From Dawidia soli (lineage in GTDB: Bacteria; Bacteroidota; Bacteroidia; Cytophagales; Cyclobacteriaceae): a stretch of DNA of 64,000 nucleotides. The position numbers and the translations under genes were made by a program. Below the pieces are notes generated by a model. The model saw only the letters and a program-made list of their open reading frames with translations. It made no database searches and had not been told where the DNA came from. Positions 9,174 through 18,673 of the stretch are shown here, one piece after another; the first letter of the stretch is position 1; every line of letters begins with the position of its first letter. Location: positions 62,001-126,000 of the forward strand of contig NZ_JAHESC010000012.1 in assembly GCF_018598185.1 (NCBI RefSeq). Direction: 5' to 3'.

Positions 9174-10451
9174 ATGAAAAAGAAATATACTTTACCCTTA
9201 CTCCTTGTCCTTTTTTCGACGGCGCTCTTTGCGCAATCGCGTCACAGTGCCGCAACGCTCTACCCCTCGTACAAGGGGCTGGTGATGGCGGGCTACCAAG
9301 GTTGGTTCCGGGCGGCCGGCGATGGCAGCACGGCCAAACGGTACGCCTATGGTGACGACAGCCGTTCCGGTGTGGACATGTGGCCTGACGTGAGCGAATA
9401 TGAAAAAACGTACGAGACGCCGTTCAAGCTGGCCGACGGAACAACGGCCCGTTTCTTCAGCTCGCTGGACAAGAGCACGGTCGACCTGCATTTCAAGTGG
9501 ATGCAGCAGTATGGCGTGGACGGTGTTTTTATGCAACGCTTCTTCGACGACGCCCAGCACGAAAACCGCAGAAAAGAATCGTCGCTCATTCTCCAAAACG
9601 CGCTCGAAGCTGCCTCGAAGTACAAACGCGCTGTTGCCGTGATGTACGATCTCTCCGGCCTCAAGGGCTCTGGCCAGGATTGCTCGGCGCTGATCGAAGA
9701 CTGGAAATACCTGATAGACCAACTGAAGGTGACGCAGCAAAAGGGTGAAAAAACGTACTTGCACCATCGCGGTAAGCCCCTGGTCGTGATCTGGGGTCTC
9801 GGCTTCCCCGACCGCCCGTACAACATCCGCAACATCGGCATGGACCGGTTCCTGGATTTTCTAAAGAACGACCCCGTGTACGGCAACTGCTCGGTGATGT
9901 TGGGCGTGCCCACGGGCTGGCGTTCGCTCGACGCCGACTGCGCGCCCGACCCCTACCTGCACGAGCTGATCCGCCGCGCCGACCTGGTGATGCCCTGGGC
10001 CGTGCAACGCTTCTCCCCTTTGCTCCACAACGACATGGACCGCTATCGCGACATTCTTTTACAAGACATGAAGTGGTGCCGCGAAAACAACGTCGACTAT
10101 GTACCGTGTGTTTATCCAGGCTTCAGCTGGCACAACCTGAGCGTGCATGCCTTTCCTGACGACATTAAGCCGGTAGGCTCTATTCCCCGCCAGGGCGGCC
10201 GGTTCTACTGGCAGATGATCTCGACAGCACTGAATGCCGGCGCGGAAATGTTGTATGTTGCCATGTTCGATGAAGTGAACGAAGGCACGGCGATCTTTAA
10301 GGGTTCGGATAACCCGCCCGTTGGCAAGAACACCCAGTTTATCGATATGGATCACAAACCGTCCGACCACTACCTGTGGCTGACAGGCGAAGCCGCAAAA
10401 ATACTGCGGCGTGAGAAACCGCTGGTGTTTACGTTGCCCGAACGAAAATAG
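9174..10451 (+). CDS. Secreted glycoside hydrolase family 71/99-like protein
   Basis: Protein of 425 residues with a clear Sec signal peptide ending near FAQ (residues 1-21), so exported to the periplasm or cell surface. The start of the mature chain (GLVMAGYQGWF) and the block 'DLHFKWMQQYGVDGVFMQRFF' are typical of Bacteroidota proteins grouped with GH71/GH99-like clans (alpha-glucanases and endo-alpha-mannanases with a TIM barrel). A WRSLDADC segment and the late MFDEVNEGTAIF strand supply acidic residues that could be catalytic. The substrate cannot be assigned from sequence alone. It stands convergent to the GH43 gene and is separated from it by a bidirectional terminator, so it is probably transcribed on its own beside the SusCD locus. 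Confidence 0.72.
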   Translation: MKKKYTLPLLLVLFSTALFAQSRHSAATLYPSYKGLVMAGYQGWFRAAGDGSTAKRYAYGDDSRSGVDMWPDVSEYEKTYETPFKLADGTTARFFSSLDKSTVDLHFKWMQQYGVDGVFMQRFFDDAQHENRRKESSLILQNALEAASKYKRAVAVMYDLSGLKGSGQDCSALIEDWKYLIDQLKVTQQKGEKTYLHHRGKPLVVIWGLGFPDRPYNIRNIGMDRFLDFLKNDPVYGNCSVMLGVPTGWRSLDADCAPDPYLHELIRRADLVMPWAVQRFSPLLHNDMDRYRDILLQDMKWCRENNVDYVPCVYPGFSWHNLSVHAFPDDIKPVGSIPRQGGRFYWQMISTALNAGAEMLYVAMFDEVNEGTAIFKGSDNPPVGKNTQFIDMDHKPSDHYLWLTGEAAKILRREKPLVFTLPERK

Positions 10452-10463
10452 AGTTGACCCAAA

Positions 10464-10495
10464 AAACAGGAACGGCCGATGGCTCGTTCCTGTTT
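10464..10495. terminator. Bidirectional terminator between GH71/99 and GH43 genes
   Basis: An 11-bp perfect stem (AAACAGGAACG / CGTTCCTGTTT, 10464-10474 with 10485-10495) followed by a T-rich run lies in the 61-base gap between convergent genes. An A-rich flank serves the opposite strand. Confidence 0.8.
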
Positions 10496-10512
10496 CTTTT
10501 CTTATCGGCAGG

Positions 10513-11460
10513 TTATCTTACCATCTTAATCGTCCCATCTTTGTTGTAAAAGAGCTGGTCGACACAGATCGATCTCAACCAATCGTGGTTGGAAAGCGAA
10601 CTGTTGTGGTAAAAGGCATACCATTTACCTTTGTATTCCACTATGGAACCGTGATTGGTATAGCTGTCGGTGGGCTGCATGTAGATGCCCTGGTATTTCC
10701 AGGGACCCAGGGGGCTTTTGCTGGTGGCATAGCGCATCCTGTTATCGCCTTTAACGCCTTCCTTGTCGTTATTCTCATCGTGATTGTCGGAATACGACAA
10801 GTAATATACGCCCTTATATTTGTGCACCCAGGTCGCTTCGTGAAAATCTTCGAGGCCTTCCATGGTCTTCAGCTCGCCGTCGATCTCCATCATGTTGTCT
10901 TTTAATTTTCCTGCGGCACATGTGCCGCCTCCGCCATAGTAGAAGTAGGCCTGTCCGTCGTCATCGACGAACACGCATGGATCGATCATAGACTCCAACC
11001 CCTCGATATACCCTTGTACCTCAAAATCTTTCGCCGGATATTTACTGGTGGCCACTCCTATTTTCCAGGTTTTGTTCCACTCTGTACCGCTGGGGTGCGG
11101 AAAATAGAAATAATAGGTACCATTCTTATAGGCACAGTCGGGAGCCCACATAAAGCCGCCTTCCGGGCGCCCCCACTTCACCTGGCTGGCGCGCAAGATC
11201 TCACCGTGATCGGTCCAGTGTACCATGTCGTCTGTAGAAAACACGTGGTATTGATCCATCAGATCACACCCTTTCGGGGGTGCGATATCGTGCGATGCAT
11301 AAACATACAAGCGGCCATCCTGCCACACGTGGGCCGAAGGATCGGCGGTATACAGGTCGGTGACAAACGGTTTTTTCTGATCCTGAGCACTGGCATTGAC
11401 CGAAACTAACATCCATGAAATCCCAACCGCAACCAGGGAAGCTCTCACAATTTTCATCAT
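10513..11460 (-). CDS. Glycoside hydrolase family 43 protein (arabinosidase/xylosidase type)
   Basis: Secreted five-bladed beta-propeller enzyme of about 316 residues. The three GH43 catalytic acids are visible in order: the general base Asp in 'ADPSAHVW' (about 40), the pKa-modulating Asp in 'MIDPCVFVDDDG', and the general acid Glu in 'FHEATWVHKY'. Family members release arabinose or xylose from arabinans, arabinoxylans or xylo-oligosaccharides. The signal peptide starts at MMKIV (11460 or 11457) and ends around ASAQ. A longer in-frame start at 11502 would put 14 extra residues before the signal peptide and is less likely. The gene is the last of a minus-strand run with DUF3823, SusD and SusC genes, which supports a role in that glycan locus. 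Confidence 0.87.
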   Translation of the reverse strand: MMKIVRASLVAVGISWMLVSVNASAQDQKKPFVTDLYTADPSAHVWQDGRLYVYASHDIAPPKGCDLMDQYHVFSTDDMVHWTDHGEILRASQVKWGRPEGGFMWAPDCAYKNGTYYFYFPHPSGTEWNKTWKIGVATSKYPAKDFEVQGYIEGLESMIDPCVFVDDDGQAYFYYGGGGTCAAGKLKDNMMEIDGELKTMEGLEDFHEATWVHKYKGVYYLSYSDNHDENNDKEGVKGDNRMRYATSKSPLGPWKYQGIYMQPTDSYTNHGSIVEYKGKWYAFYHNSSLSNHDWLRSICVDQLFYNKDGTIKMVR

Positions 11461-11502
11461 TGATCTTAAAATATACATATTAACTCTAACAAATTTAAAC
11501 AC

Positions 11503-11532
11503 GGTTGTCCGACGCTTTCGCGCCGGACAACC
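11503..11532 (-). terminator. Hairpin between DUF3823 gene and GH43
   Basis: A 9-bp stem (GGTTGTCCG / CGGACAACC, 11503-11511 with 11524-11532) sits between two co-directional genes. On the minus strand it is not followed by a strong U-run, so it may attenuate or protect the mRNA rather than terminate transcription fully. Confidence 0.45.
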
Positions 11533-11548
11533 TTCATAACGACTTACC

Positions 11549-12841
11549 TTAATTTATTTTTTCCAGTTTTAACCACGATGGTCTCACATTTTGTTCGTTG
11601 CTGGTAAAGCTCACAACAAAACCCGCCGATACCTTCCCGGGAGCATCCAACGTGAATTCTATCGTCTTCACTCCGTCGTCTGGCGCCAGGCCGGCGAAGT
11701 TTGCCGAGGCGAGCGCAGAAGCCAGGTTTTCAATATCCGGCAGTGTCTCGCCAACGGCGGCAGCGATATACCGGGGATCGGCGCCGTTGTTACTTTTGAT
11801 GGGGTTATCACCGGCAAGGCTCATGGTAAACCGATATGTACCGGCGGGAAGGTCGAATGTCTGAAAGAGCTTACCGTTTACGATCGGGGTTTCAGCATCG
11901 CTCCACTTTTCGAACCCCAGGCTTTGTTTATCGTTGGCGGCGCCTTCCCAGCCACCATCATAACCGCCTCTGCCATCGCGGGTGCGCATCGCCGGATTCG
12001 TGGTCCAGTCGGCCAGGTTGCCCCAACGGTTGCCATCCCAGTCCGCCTTGGCAAAAGGATATGTTGCGTTCTTGAAGAAGTTGTCGGGCACCTCGTTCGG
12101 ATCGTCCTGTGCATCTGCCGGCACAACAATTTTAACGATCTCCGTGTAGTTGTATTTCCGGTTTGCATCATTCACATTGGCGCCCAAACGCACATAGTAG
12201 GTATAGCCTGGTTTTACCTTCAGCGGACCGATGGTGATTACACTACTGGTTTCGACATCTCCGAATGCTTCCAACCATGACTGGTTATACTGCTTCCGCT
12301 GGTTGTTGTAATCGGGCAGATCGATAAAATTTGTCGCTCCGCAAAACTGGCTGAGACTTAAGAATGGTTTTACCTCTACAAGATTAGGGAGTCCCTGACG
12401 AATCGGGGCTCTCAATACGCAGGTTAGGGTTAACTTGAGTCCGTTCAGCGAGGTCTCGAAGCCTTGCAGCTGTAAGTACGGTGTAACGGTAATATCCTGC
12501 TCGGTATTCCCGCCGAACACTACATCCTGCAGCGTATCGACCGGCCAGAAAGGACCACCATAGGCCAGCATATCATACGTACCGCCAAAAAGTTTACTGT
12601 TGTTGTAGGTACCATCCTGCTTTACGGGTAATGACTGCGCGGTCGGTGCGGACTCCGTCCAGGTCCTCTCCCAAATGCGGATACCCCAGTCTCCTTGTGA
12701 AGTAAGCAGATTCTCTCCCGTGTAGGAGTCGATTATCCGACCCTGAACCCTTGCCTCGGGTTCGTCCCAGTTGTCGACCTCCATACAGGCGGTAATCGAC
12801 ATCACCAGCAATCCCAGCACTATGCGAATTATATTTTTCAT
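11549..12841 (-). CDS. DUF3823 / DUF5013-like surface lipoprotein (SusE-position protein)
   Basis: Lipoprotein of about 430 residues; the lipobox SITAC ends at Cys19. The first part (CMEVDNWDEPEARVQGRI, a 'D..TGE' turn, then the strand pattern 'YNNSKLFGGTYDM') fits DUF3823, which is common immediately downstream of SusD in Bacteroidota loci. The C-terminal ~170 residues (DGNRWGNLADWTTN, GGYDGGWEG, 'LPAGTYRFTMSLAG') resemble DUF5013, a galactose-binding-like sandwich thought to bind glycans. The start at 12841 gives a compact signal peptide; the in-frame ATG at 12865 adds eight unneeded residues. It probably sits on the cell surface, helping SusD capture the substrate. Family membership is from pattern recognition, not a search. 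Confidence 0.75.
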   Translation of the reverse strand: MKNIIRIVLGLLVMSITACMEVDNWDEPEARVQGRIIDSYTGENLLTSQGDWGIRIWERTWTESAPTAQSLPVKQDGTYNNSKLFGGTYDMLAYGGPFWPVDTLQDVVFGGNTEQDITVTPYLQLQGFETSLNGLKLTLTCVLRAPIRQGLPNLVEVKPFLSLSQFCGATNFIDLPDYNNQRKQYNQSWLEAFGDVETSSVITIGPLKVKPGYTYYVRLGANVNDANRKYNYTEIVKIVVPADAQDDPNEVPDNFFKNATYPFAKADWDGNRWGNLADWTTNPAMRTRDGRGGYDGGWEGAANDKQSLGFEKWSDAETPIVNGKLFQTFDLPAGTYRFTMSLAGDNPIKSNNGADPRYIAAAVGETLPDIENLASALASANFAGLAPDDGVKTIEFTLDAPGKVSAGFVVSFTSNEQNVRPSWLKLEKIN

Positions 12842-12865
12842 AGTAATAATCTCAGTAGTTAACAA

Positions 12866-14803
12866 TTAATAAAGTGGATTTTGAGGCAGCAGGTTTCTGT
12901 TCTTACCAATCTCTCCCCAGGGAATCGGCTCGTAGTAACACTGCTTGGACGCGGTCCAGCTTCTGTTTATCCGGTTGATCTCATCCAGGTAGATGTACTT
13001 CCCTTCGTCGGCGACGTAGTAGCTGCTCAGCACTCTGTGGCGGAACTGGTTCAACACCTGGTCGGCGGTCCGCCAGCGGCGGAGATCCCACCACCAGTGG
13101 TTTTCTCCATAGAGCTCGCGTGCGCGCTCATCGCGAATGAACTGCAGTGACTTTTCGATGGAATACGGATAGTTCGCTTTGTTGATGGTGCCGATGTTGG
13201 ATGTCGACTGGTCGAGCGCCGGGCGTGTAATGGTTGCGCCGGCGCGTTCGCGGATCTTTTCGATATAATTGAACGCTTCATCGCGGCTACCGAGCTCATA
13301 AAGCGCCTCGGCGGTGTTCAGGTATATTTCACCCAGGCGGAATACCACCCAATGCTGATCGCTGCGATATTCACGGACATCACTCGTTGCCCTGTCCGGA
13401 TCGACATACTTCCGTATGAAGGCGGATCCCCAGCCGTTGTTTTCTCCACCCTGGTCTTCGAAATTGCCGTGCGCGCCGGTGATATTCAGCGTAGTGCCGT
13501 TGATCTCTGTCGTCCAGCCTCTGCCGCCTAAGATCCGGTTGTTGGGATTGTTGATCGGGGCATTGGGGCTGCCCTGATCTGCGTCGGATGCCAACACGTC
13601 GAAATTTTTGTAGATGCCCCGTTGTATATCGAAGGCCTTCCCGCGCAGGACATCACCATCAAAATACATGGTACCCCGTGCGCGTGGCTCCATGCCATTG
13701 CGGATATCGCCGCGGTGGTCGAAGCGGACCGGCGTTCCGTCGGGATTAACAATGGCGGGCATATCGTAGAGCTCCATAAAATCCAGCGGAGGATAACTTT
13801 CTGCGCCCACGAACGACGACATGTCGGGCTGGGGACACATCAGTGCATCGTAGCTATGACGCAGACGGTTGTTGCCGGGTGCGGTGATATCGTAGCTTTT
13901 GATGAAAATGCTTTCGGAAGATTCCGCATCCAAAAACAGATCGGCAAAGTTCTTGGCCTTATCCGGATACCCCCTGGTGTAGAGGGCATAGGGACCCGTC
14001 TCGACGACTTTGCCGGCATCCACGCAATATTGAAAGAACTCGTCTGCTTTCGAAGCGTCGATGCCCGCCATACCGGCGCTTGTTGCTGCTTCCCCTTGAA
14101 AGCCGAGGTACTGGCTGTACTTCGCGATAGAGCCTGCATAGAGCATGGTGCGCGACAACAACGCTGCCGCCACATATTTGTTTGCGCGACCGGTTTCGTC
14201 TATGTCGGTTGACATATTCTCCATGGCGAACGTCAGGTCCTCATAGATAAATTTCCAGGTATCATATTCTGAATTGCGGGGCACTTCCAGTGTTTCAACA
14301 GGCGCCAGCGGATCCTGTGCCTCTTTGATGATCGGAACACCGCCGTACCGTTTCGCCAGGCCGAAGTAAAAGAACGCGCGTAGAAAATGTGCCTCTCCCA
14401 GCAGGTTGTTATATACCTCTGCCGTGTAGTTCACCTGATATTCCGGGAAACTCTGAATAAAGACGTTGATGTCGCGGATCCGGTCGTACGGCCAATAGGC
14501 AAACCCATCGTTGTCGACCTGCACCCAGGTATTAAAAAATTCACCGCTCATATTTCCCAGGCTGTTCTTACCGGCCTCCCAATAGTTATCCGGGCGATAG
14601 GCATTGTTGGAGTTGGTTCCGTAATACAGGAAATCTTCTATCGGCAGCGCGTTATAAATGGCAGCAAAGTATTTCTTCACACCATACTCATTGCCAAAAA
14701 GCTCGGGCCCACCCAACATGCCTTTGGGCTCCAGGTTCAAATCCTGGCATGAGAAGATCCCAAAGCACAGAATTGATATATACATTAAAAATTGTTTTTT
14801 CAT
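12866..14803 (-). CDS. SusD/RagB-family glycan-binding lipoprotein (locus 1)
   Basis: Outer-membrane lipoprotein of 645 residues; the lipobox ends at Cys19 (FGIFSCQDLNLEPKG). SusD proteins bind oligosaccharides at the surface and cap the SusC barrel. The TPR-like N-terminal features are visible: 'YFAAIYNALPIEDF', 'NNLLGEAHFLRAFFYFGLAKRYGGVPI' (the canonical LRAFFYF..A..YG.VPI signature), and the C-terminal 'ERARELYGENHWWWDLRRW' block that typifies RagB/SusD. The start at 14803 (MKKQF) is preferred over the longer 14836 frame. The gene lies 13 bases downstream of susC and 24 bases upstream of the DUF3823 gene, so it is probably in one operon. Substrate specificity is not readable. Confidence 0.93.
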   Translation of the reverse strand: MKKQFLMYISILCFGIFSCQDLNLEPKGMLGGPELFGNEYGVKKYFAAIYNALPIEDFLYYGTNSNNAYRPDNYWEAGKNSLGNMSGEFFNTWVQVDNDGFAYWPYDRIRDINVFIQSFPEYQVNYTAEVYNNLLGEAHFLRAFFYFGLAKRYGGVPIIKEAQDPLAPVETLEVPRNSEYDTWKFIYEDLTFAMENMSTDIDETGRANKYVAAALLSRTMLYAGSIAKYSQYLGFQGEAATSAGMAGIDASKADEFFQYCVDAGKVVETGPYALYTRGYPDKAKNFADLFLDAESSESIFIKSYDITAPGNNRLRHSYDALMCPQPDMSSFVGAESYPPLDFMELYDMPAIVNPDGTPVRFDHRGDIRNGMEPRARGTMYFDGDVLRGKAFDIQRGIYKNFDVLASDADQGSPNAPINNPNNRILGGRGWTTEINGTTLNITGAHGNFEDQGGENNGWGSAFIRKYVDPDRATSDVREYRSDQHWVVFRLGEIYLNTAEALYELGSRDEAFNYIEKIRERAGATITRPALDQSTSNIGTINKANYPYSIEKSLQFIRDERARELYGENHWWWDLRRWRTADQVLNQFRHRVLSSYYVADEGKYIYLDEINRINRSWTASKQCYYEPIPWGEIGKNRNLLPQNPLY

Positions 14804-14816
14804 AGCGAAGTTCTTT

Positions 14817-17800
14817 TCAGAATTTGACAGTTGCACCGATTGTATAGGTCTTGTTCACCGGATAATTGTAAAACTCGACGTATGCAGGATCTGAAGAGTC
14901 TGACGGTGCCGACGGACGTTCGGGGTCGGTATTTTTAAGCCCTGTAAATGTCAGCAGGTTGTAGCCACTCACATAGAATCTTACATTCTGCATGCCTGCT
15001 TTGGATACCCACGCATTCGGAAGCGTATAGCCGAGCTGGAGTGTCTTCAGGCGCATATACGATGCGTTCTGCACGCCGTTGGTGCCGGTACGGCGGCCGT
15101 CATGACCGGTAACGGGATAGTAGCCACCAATCCATTGTGTACTGGGATTATAAAGATCCGCATTGGGATCTACCGGACGCCACCGGTCCATAAAGTAGTC
15201 CAGGGTATTTTGCCCGCCGAATGGCAGTGCTTCTGTGAGCACTTCCGCATATTGTACGTAAACGCCCCACGCACCTTGAAAATCCATGGCGAGGTCAAGC
15301 CCCTTCCAGTTTGCTCCCAGGGAAATACCATAGTTGAATACGGGGCGGCCGAGGGAGGCTATCGGGTGCTGATCGTTTTCATTTATTACGCCGTCACCGT
15401 TCCAGTCGTTCAGCGCCCAGTCGCCGGGCAATGTATTTTGCCCCACCGGAAGCCCGTAGTTCTGAATTTGTTCGTAGCTGGTGAATTGCGTTTGCGACTC
15501 GTTGCCCCACCAGATATCGTTGTAACGTCCGCTGGTGCGGTTCCTCCACCGGTCGTACGAATTGCCCGCCGGTGTTTCAAGCCATTTGGTCCGCATACTT
15601 TTGGTAGCCGAAAGTTGGCCTCCCACATAGTATTTGATGTCCTGGAATGTATCGTCGTAGCGCAACGATATTTCATATCCGAAATTACGGTCGCTGTTAT
15701 AATTTATTTGCGGCAACGCTGCGCCTACTGTACCCGGAATTACGACATCGCTGACGGCCCTCAACCCCGTGCGGTCACGTCGGAAAATGTCTACACTACC
15801 GGTTAGTTTTTGGTGAAGGAATCCGAAATCAAGGCCGGCGTTATAGGTCTTTGCCGCATACCAGGTCAAGTCCGGATTGGGAATGGGGGAAGCTGTTACA
15901 CCGCCGGTCAATACGCCATCGTAGATCCAGCCCCAGTCGTTACCGGAAAGGTTAAAACCTATTGCGGGCGGATAATTCCAGAAATCACTGTCATCGGCCA
16001 TTTCGCCGTAAGAACCTCTCAATTTCAGGTTGCTGAGAAATGCGAAGTTGTCGCTAATGAAGCTTTCTTCGCTCAGACGCCAGCCGAGGGAGACGGCGGG
16101 AAAGAATCCATACCGGTGGCCGGCCGGAAAACGCGAAGACCCGTCGCGGCGGAATTTGAAATCGAGCAAGTATTTACCTCTGAAATCATAATTCACGGAA
16201 CCGATGAGCGACTTCGTGGCGCGGTCGTACAACGCTCCTGCGTTCGCCCGCTGCTCGTCTGCTTCACCGGCCGACAGCTCTTCTGAATCTATCAGCAACT
16301 TGCGATAGGCGCCGAAACCATCCCAGCTATTATATCGCTCTTCGTAAATAAGAAAGCTGCTGACGTTATGGTCACCAAAAAAGGTATGATTATAATGCAG
16401 GCCCAGCTGCATGTTGGTGCTATACAGCACATCGACCGACCGGGTAATCTCCGAAGGGGTGTTCCGGATGATCGGGGAATATGTATCGACATCCGGATTA
16501 TAGCGATACAATTCATATGCACGTTTATAGGTGGTGTAATCCGGTAAGCTCGGAGAATAATCATAGATGCCCTTTGCCGACAGTCCTTCAATGCCCGGAA
16601 TGTCATACTCGAGGGTCAGCGTTCCATTGAGTTTGCGATCCTTGGTGATGTTATAGCCTACATAATCGGCATCGGTTTGTACGATCATGTTGGCTCCTTC
16701 ATTCAGGAACTGAGCATCGCCGTTGGGATATTCCGGATTGTCATTGGCGTAAAAAGCTGCATCCGGGCGGGTCAGCCAGGTCAGTTTGTATGTGGACCAG
16801 CCTGTTCCGTTGGGTTGGTGTGTATCGACCATGATAGCGCCCAATGACACACGGGCGCTGAGTCTTTTGGTGATCTGAGCGTCGATGTTGGTACGCATGT
16901 TCCAGCGTGAGGAATAATAATCGCCGCTTTTATACGACCCGTCCTGCCGGGAATATCCGAGGTTGAAAAAATACCGTACTTTTTCATTTCCGCCGTTTAC
17001 CGTCAGATCGGTCTGATATTGTGGGGTGGTCTTGTTGAACACCTCGTCAAACCAATTGTATGACTTCCTGGTGCCATTACGGTATTCGTTGATCTGGTCT
17101 TCGGTGAAGATCGGAGACTGGCGCTGGAAGTAGTTTTTGCCAAAGTCCTGCCAGTTTTGCTCATTTCTCAGCGTCATGTAATCCACGGCACCAACGCTTT
17201 TGGGCACATACAAAAATTGCTGCCAGGACATGCTGCTGTTTAAGGTAATGTCCACTTTCCCGTCGGGGTTTACAGTACCTTTTTTGGTGGCCACGACCAC
17301 CACACCGTTGGCTGAACGCAGGCCGTATACGGCGGCGCTGCCGTCTTTTAATATCGTTACGCTTTCGATCTCTTCCGAACTCATGCGGGCAAAGAAGTCT
17401 TTATCACGAACAATACCGTCGATGACAAACAACGGATCGCCCATACCACGAATGTCGATCTGCGTATCGTAGGCACCGGGTGCGGCACTTTTCTGCACGA
17501 TGCGGACGCCCGGCAATTTGCCGGTCATCGCGTTCAGCACGTTTTCGTTTTTGGTGCGGACGATATCCTTGTTGTCGATCACCGATACGGCGCCGGTCAG
17601 GGTTGCTCTTTTCTGCGTATTGTAGCCCATCACCACCACTTCGCCGAGGCTCATGACGTCAGCCACCATGGAAACGTCGACCGTGGAGAGGGCTCCTACC
17701 GTGACCCGTTGCGTTTGGTAGCCGATGAAGCTGAAGATCAATACGGATTCATCCGAAGGGGCAACGATGGTGTATTTGCCGTCGGCGTCTGTCATGCCAC

Positions 17801-18041
17801 CGACGGTAGTTCCTTCGACGACAACACTCACACCGGGAAGCCCTGCACCTTCTTCGTCGAGCACTCTACCGGTAATTTGTCTGCCTTGCGGTGCCACATC
17901 GACAGCGCCTTCATTTCCGGCAGTCACTGTATTTCCGTTCGTCGCTCCGCGGGAGACCGACGCCACCTCCGCCGACGCCACCGTGCACCAGGCTAGAGAA
18001 AAAAGCAAAAACAGGTAGATTTTACCCATAGATTTGAACAT
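14817..18041 (-). CDS. SusC/RagA-family TonB-dependent outer membrane transporter (locus 1)
   Basis: Protein of 1074 residues with a signal peptide (to about 24), a short low-complexity stretch, a carboxypeptidase-regulatory-like domain ('GRVLDEEGAGLPGVSVVVEGT...TDADGKYTI'), and a TonB plug containing 'GEVVVMGYNTQKR', 'LTGAVSVIDNKDI' and the SusC signature 'PLFVIDGIVRD'. A 22-strand barrel follows, ending in aromatic VKF. It imports oligosaccharides using proton-motive force through TonB, working as a pair with the SusD gene immediately downstream. The divergent XylR-like regulator across a 632-base gap is the probable controller. The N-terminus lacks a STN domain, so anti-sigma signalling through this receptor is not expected. 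Confidence 0.95.
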   Translation of the reverse strand: MFKSMGKIYLFLLFSLAWCTVASAEVASVSRGATNGNTVTAGNEGAVDVAPQGRQITGRVLDEEGAGLPGVSVVVEGTTVGGMTDADGKYTIVAPSDESVLIFSFIGYQTQRVTVGALSTVDVSMVADVMSLGEVVVMGYNTQKRATLTGAVSVIDNKDIVRTKNENVLNAMTGKLPGVRIVQKSAAPGAYDTQIDIRGMGDPLFVIDGIVRDKDFFARMSSEEIESVTILKDGSAAVYGLRSANGVVVVATKKGTVNPDGKVDITLNSSMSWQQFLYVPKSVGAVDYMTLRNEQNWQDFGKNYFQRQSPIFTEDQINEYRNGTRKSYNWFDEVFNKTTPQYQTDLTVNGGNEKVRYFFNLGYSRQDGSYKSGDYYSSRWNMRTNIDAQITKRLSARVSLGAIMVDTHQPNGTGWSTYKLTWLTRPDAAFYANDNPEYPNGDAQFLNEGANMIVQTDADYVGYNITKDRKLNGTLTLEYDIPGIEGLSAKGIYDYSPSLPDYTTYKRAYELYRYNPDVDTYSPIIRNTPSEITRSVDVLYSTNMQLGLHYNHTFFGDHNVSSFLIYEERYNSWDGFGAYRKLLIDSEELSAGEADEQRANAGALYDRATKSLIGSVNYDFRGKYLLDFKFRRDGSSRFPAGHRYGFFPAVSLGWRLSEESFISDNFAFLSNLKLRGSYGEMADDSDFWNYPPAIGFNLSGNDWGWIYDGVLTGGVTASPIPNPDLTWYAAKTYNAGLDFGFLHQKLTGSVDIFRRDRTGLRAVSDVVIPGTVGAALPQINYNSDRNFGYEISLRYDDTFQDIKYYVGGQLSATKSMRTKWLETPAGNSYDRWRNRTSGRYNDIWWGNESQTQFTSYEQIQNYGLPVGQNTLPGDWALNDWNGDGVINENDQHPIASLGRPVFNYGISLGANWKGLDLAMDFQGAWGVYVQYAEVLTEALPFGGQNTLDYFMDRWRPVDPNADLYNPSTQWIGGYYPVTGHDGRRTGTNGVQNASYMRLKTLQLGYTLPNAWVSKAGMQNVRFYVSGYNLLTFTGLKNTDPERPSAPSDSSDPAYVEFYNYPVNKTYTIGATVKF

Positions 18042-18215
18042 TTAGGTTTTGGTTATTTGAAACTATGATACCGTTTGCGATCAGGATTCAATCGTTAGCG
18101 GTTCGTCAAACCTAGGCTGGCGCAATTAATTTTCACTTAAATCCCTATTAATTCGGCTTTTAACCCATTAATGCGGTAGCTTTTTCAAAAATTTTCAAAA
18201 TCGGAGGTGTTGGGT

Positions 18216-18230
18216 GGGTCGAATCGACCC
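18216..18230. promoter_or_regulatory. Operator-like palindrome in the divergent region
   Basis: Seven-base perfect arms around one central base (GGGTCGA A TCGACCC), just after two phased TTTTCAAAA repeats. The binding protein is unknown; the adjacent XylR-like regulator is the first candidate. Confidence 0.35.
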
Positions 18231-18621
18231 GATTACGCGAGCAAAAAAACGGGGAGTGATGAGGAAATCTTTCAAAGCCCCCTGCAAACCCGATACCCCA
18301 TCGGAAAGTCGCGCCGGAGAACGCATTAATATCTTATTAATTAAGAGTGTCCGGGGATTATGGGCTGTTGTGAAGCTTACGGTGCCGTCTGGGTAGGAGT
18401 TAATACAATGTTCACACAGCGATTACGCCCATGACACAGAAAAAATCTTCCTTTATGCCGCGGGCCTTTCAAACGCTCTTACCGCTGCTGCAGCGCCGCT
18501 GATCTTTCCTTTGCCACTATGCCCACTACCACAAAGCCCACCGCTGTTGCGGCGAACACTACCGGAACTCCGTTTAAACCAGTATATTTTATAAACCAAC
18601 CGTTTTGAGCGAAGACACACG

Positions 18622-18651
18622 TTGAATACCATGACATCAGTATTAGATTTT
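18622..18651 (+). promoter_or_regulatory. Candidate Bacteroidota-type promoter of the XylR-like regulator
   Basis: A TTG at 18622-18624 and TAGATTTT at 18644-18651 (consensus TAnnTTTG) are separated by 19 bases, close to the spacing of Bacteroidota sigma-ABfr promoters. The -7 element ends 22 bases before the ATG. Confidence 0.35.
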
Positions 18652-18673
18652 CACCAAACCTTCAATAATACTC

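Larger units (their letters stand above)
18042..18673. other. Divergent regulatory region between susC (locus 1) and the XylR-like regulator
   Basis: A 632-base gap without a credible gene. It holds three ATTAAT hexamers at 18125, 18147 and 18167 (22 and 20 bases apart) and two more at 18325 and 18336 (11 apart). It also holds a TTTTCAAAA direct repeat (18182-18190 and 18192-18200, 10 bases apart) and a near-palindrome GGGTCGA-A-TCGACCC (18216-18230). These are the most likely protein-binding sites for control of the glycan locus. A 60-codon frame at 18214-18396 looks non-coding. Confidence 0.6.

Noticed and set aside
18214-18396. 60-codon frame in the susC/XylR gap
   Set aside because: It overlaps probable operator palindromes and has a non-protein-like composition.
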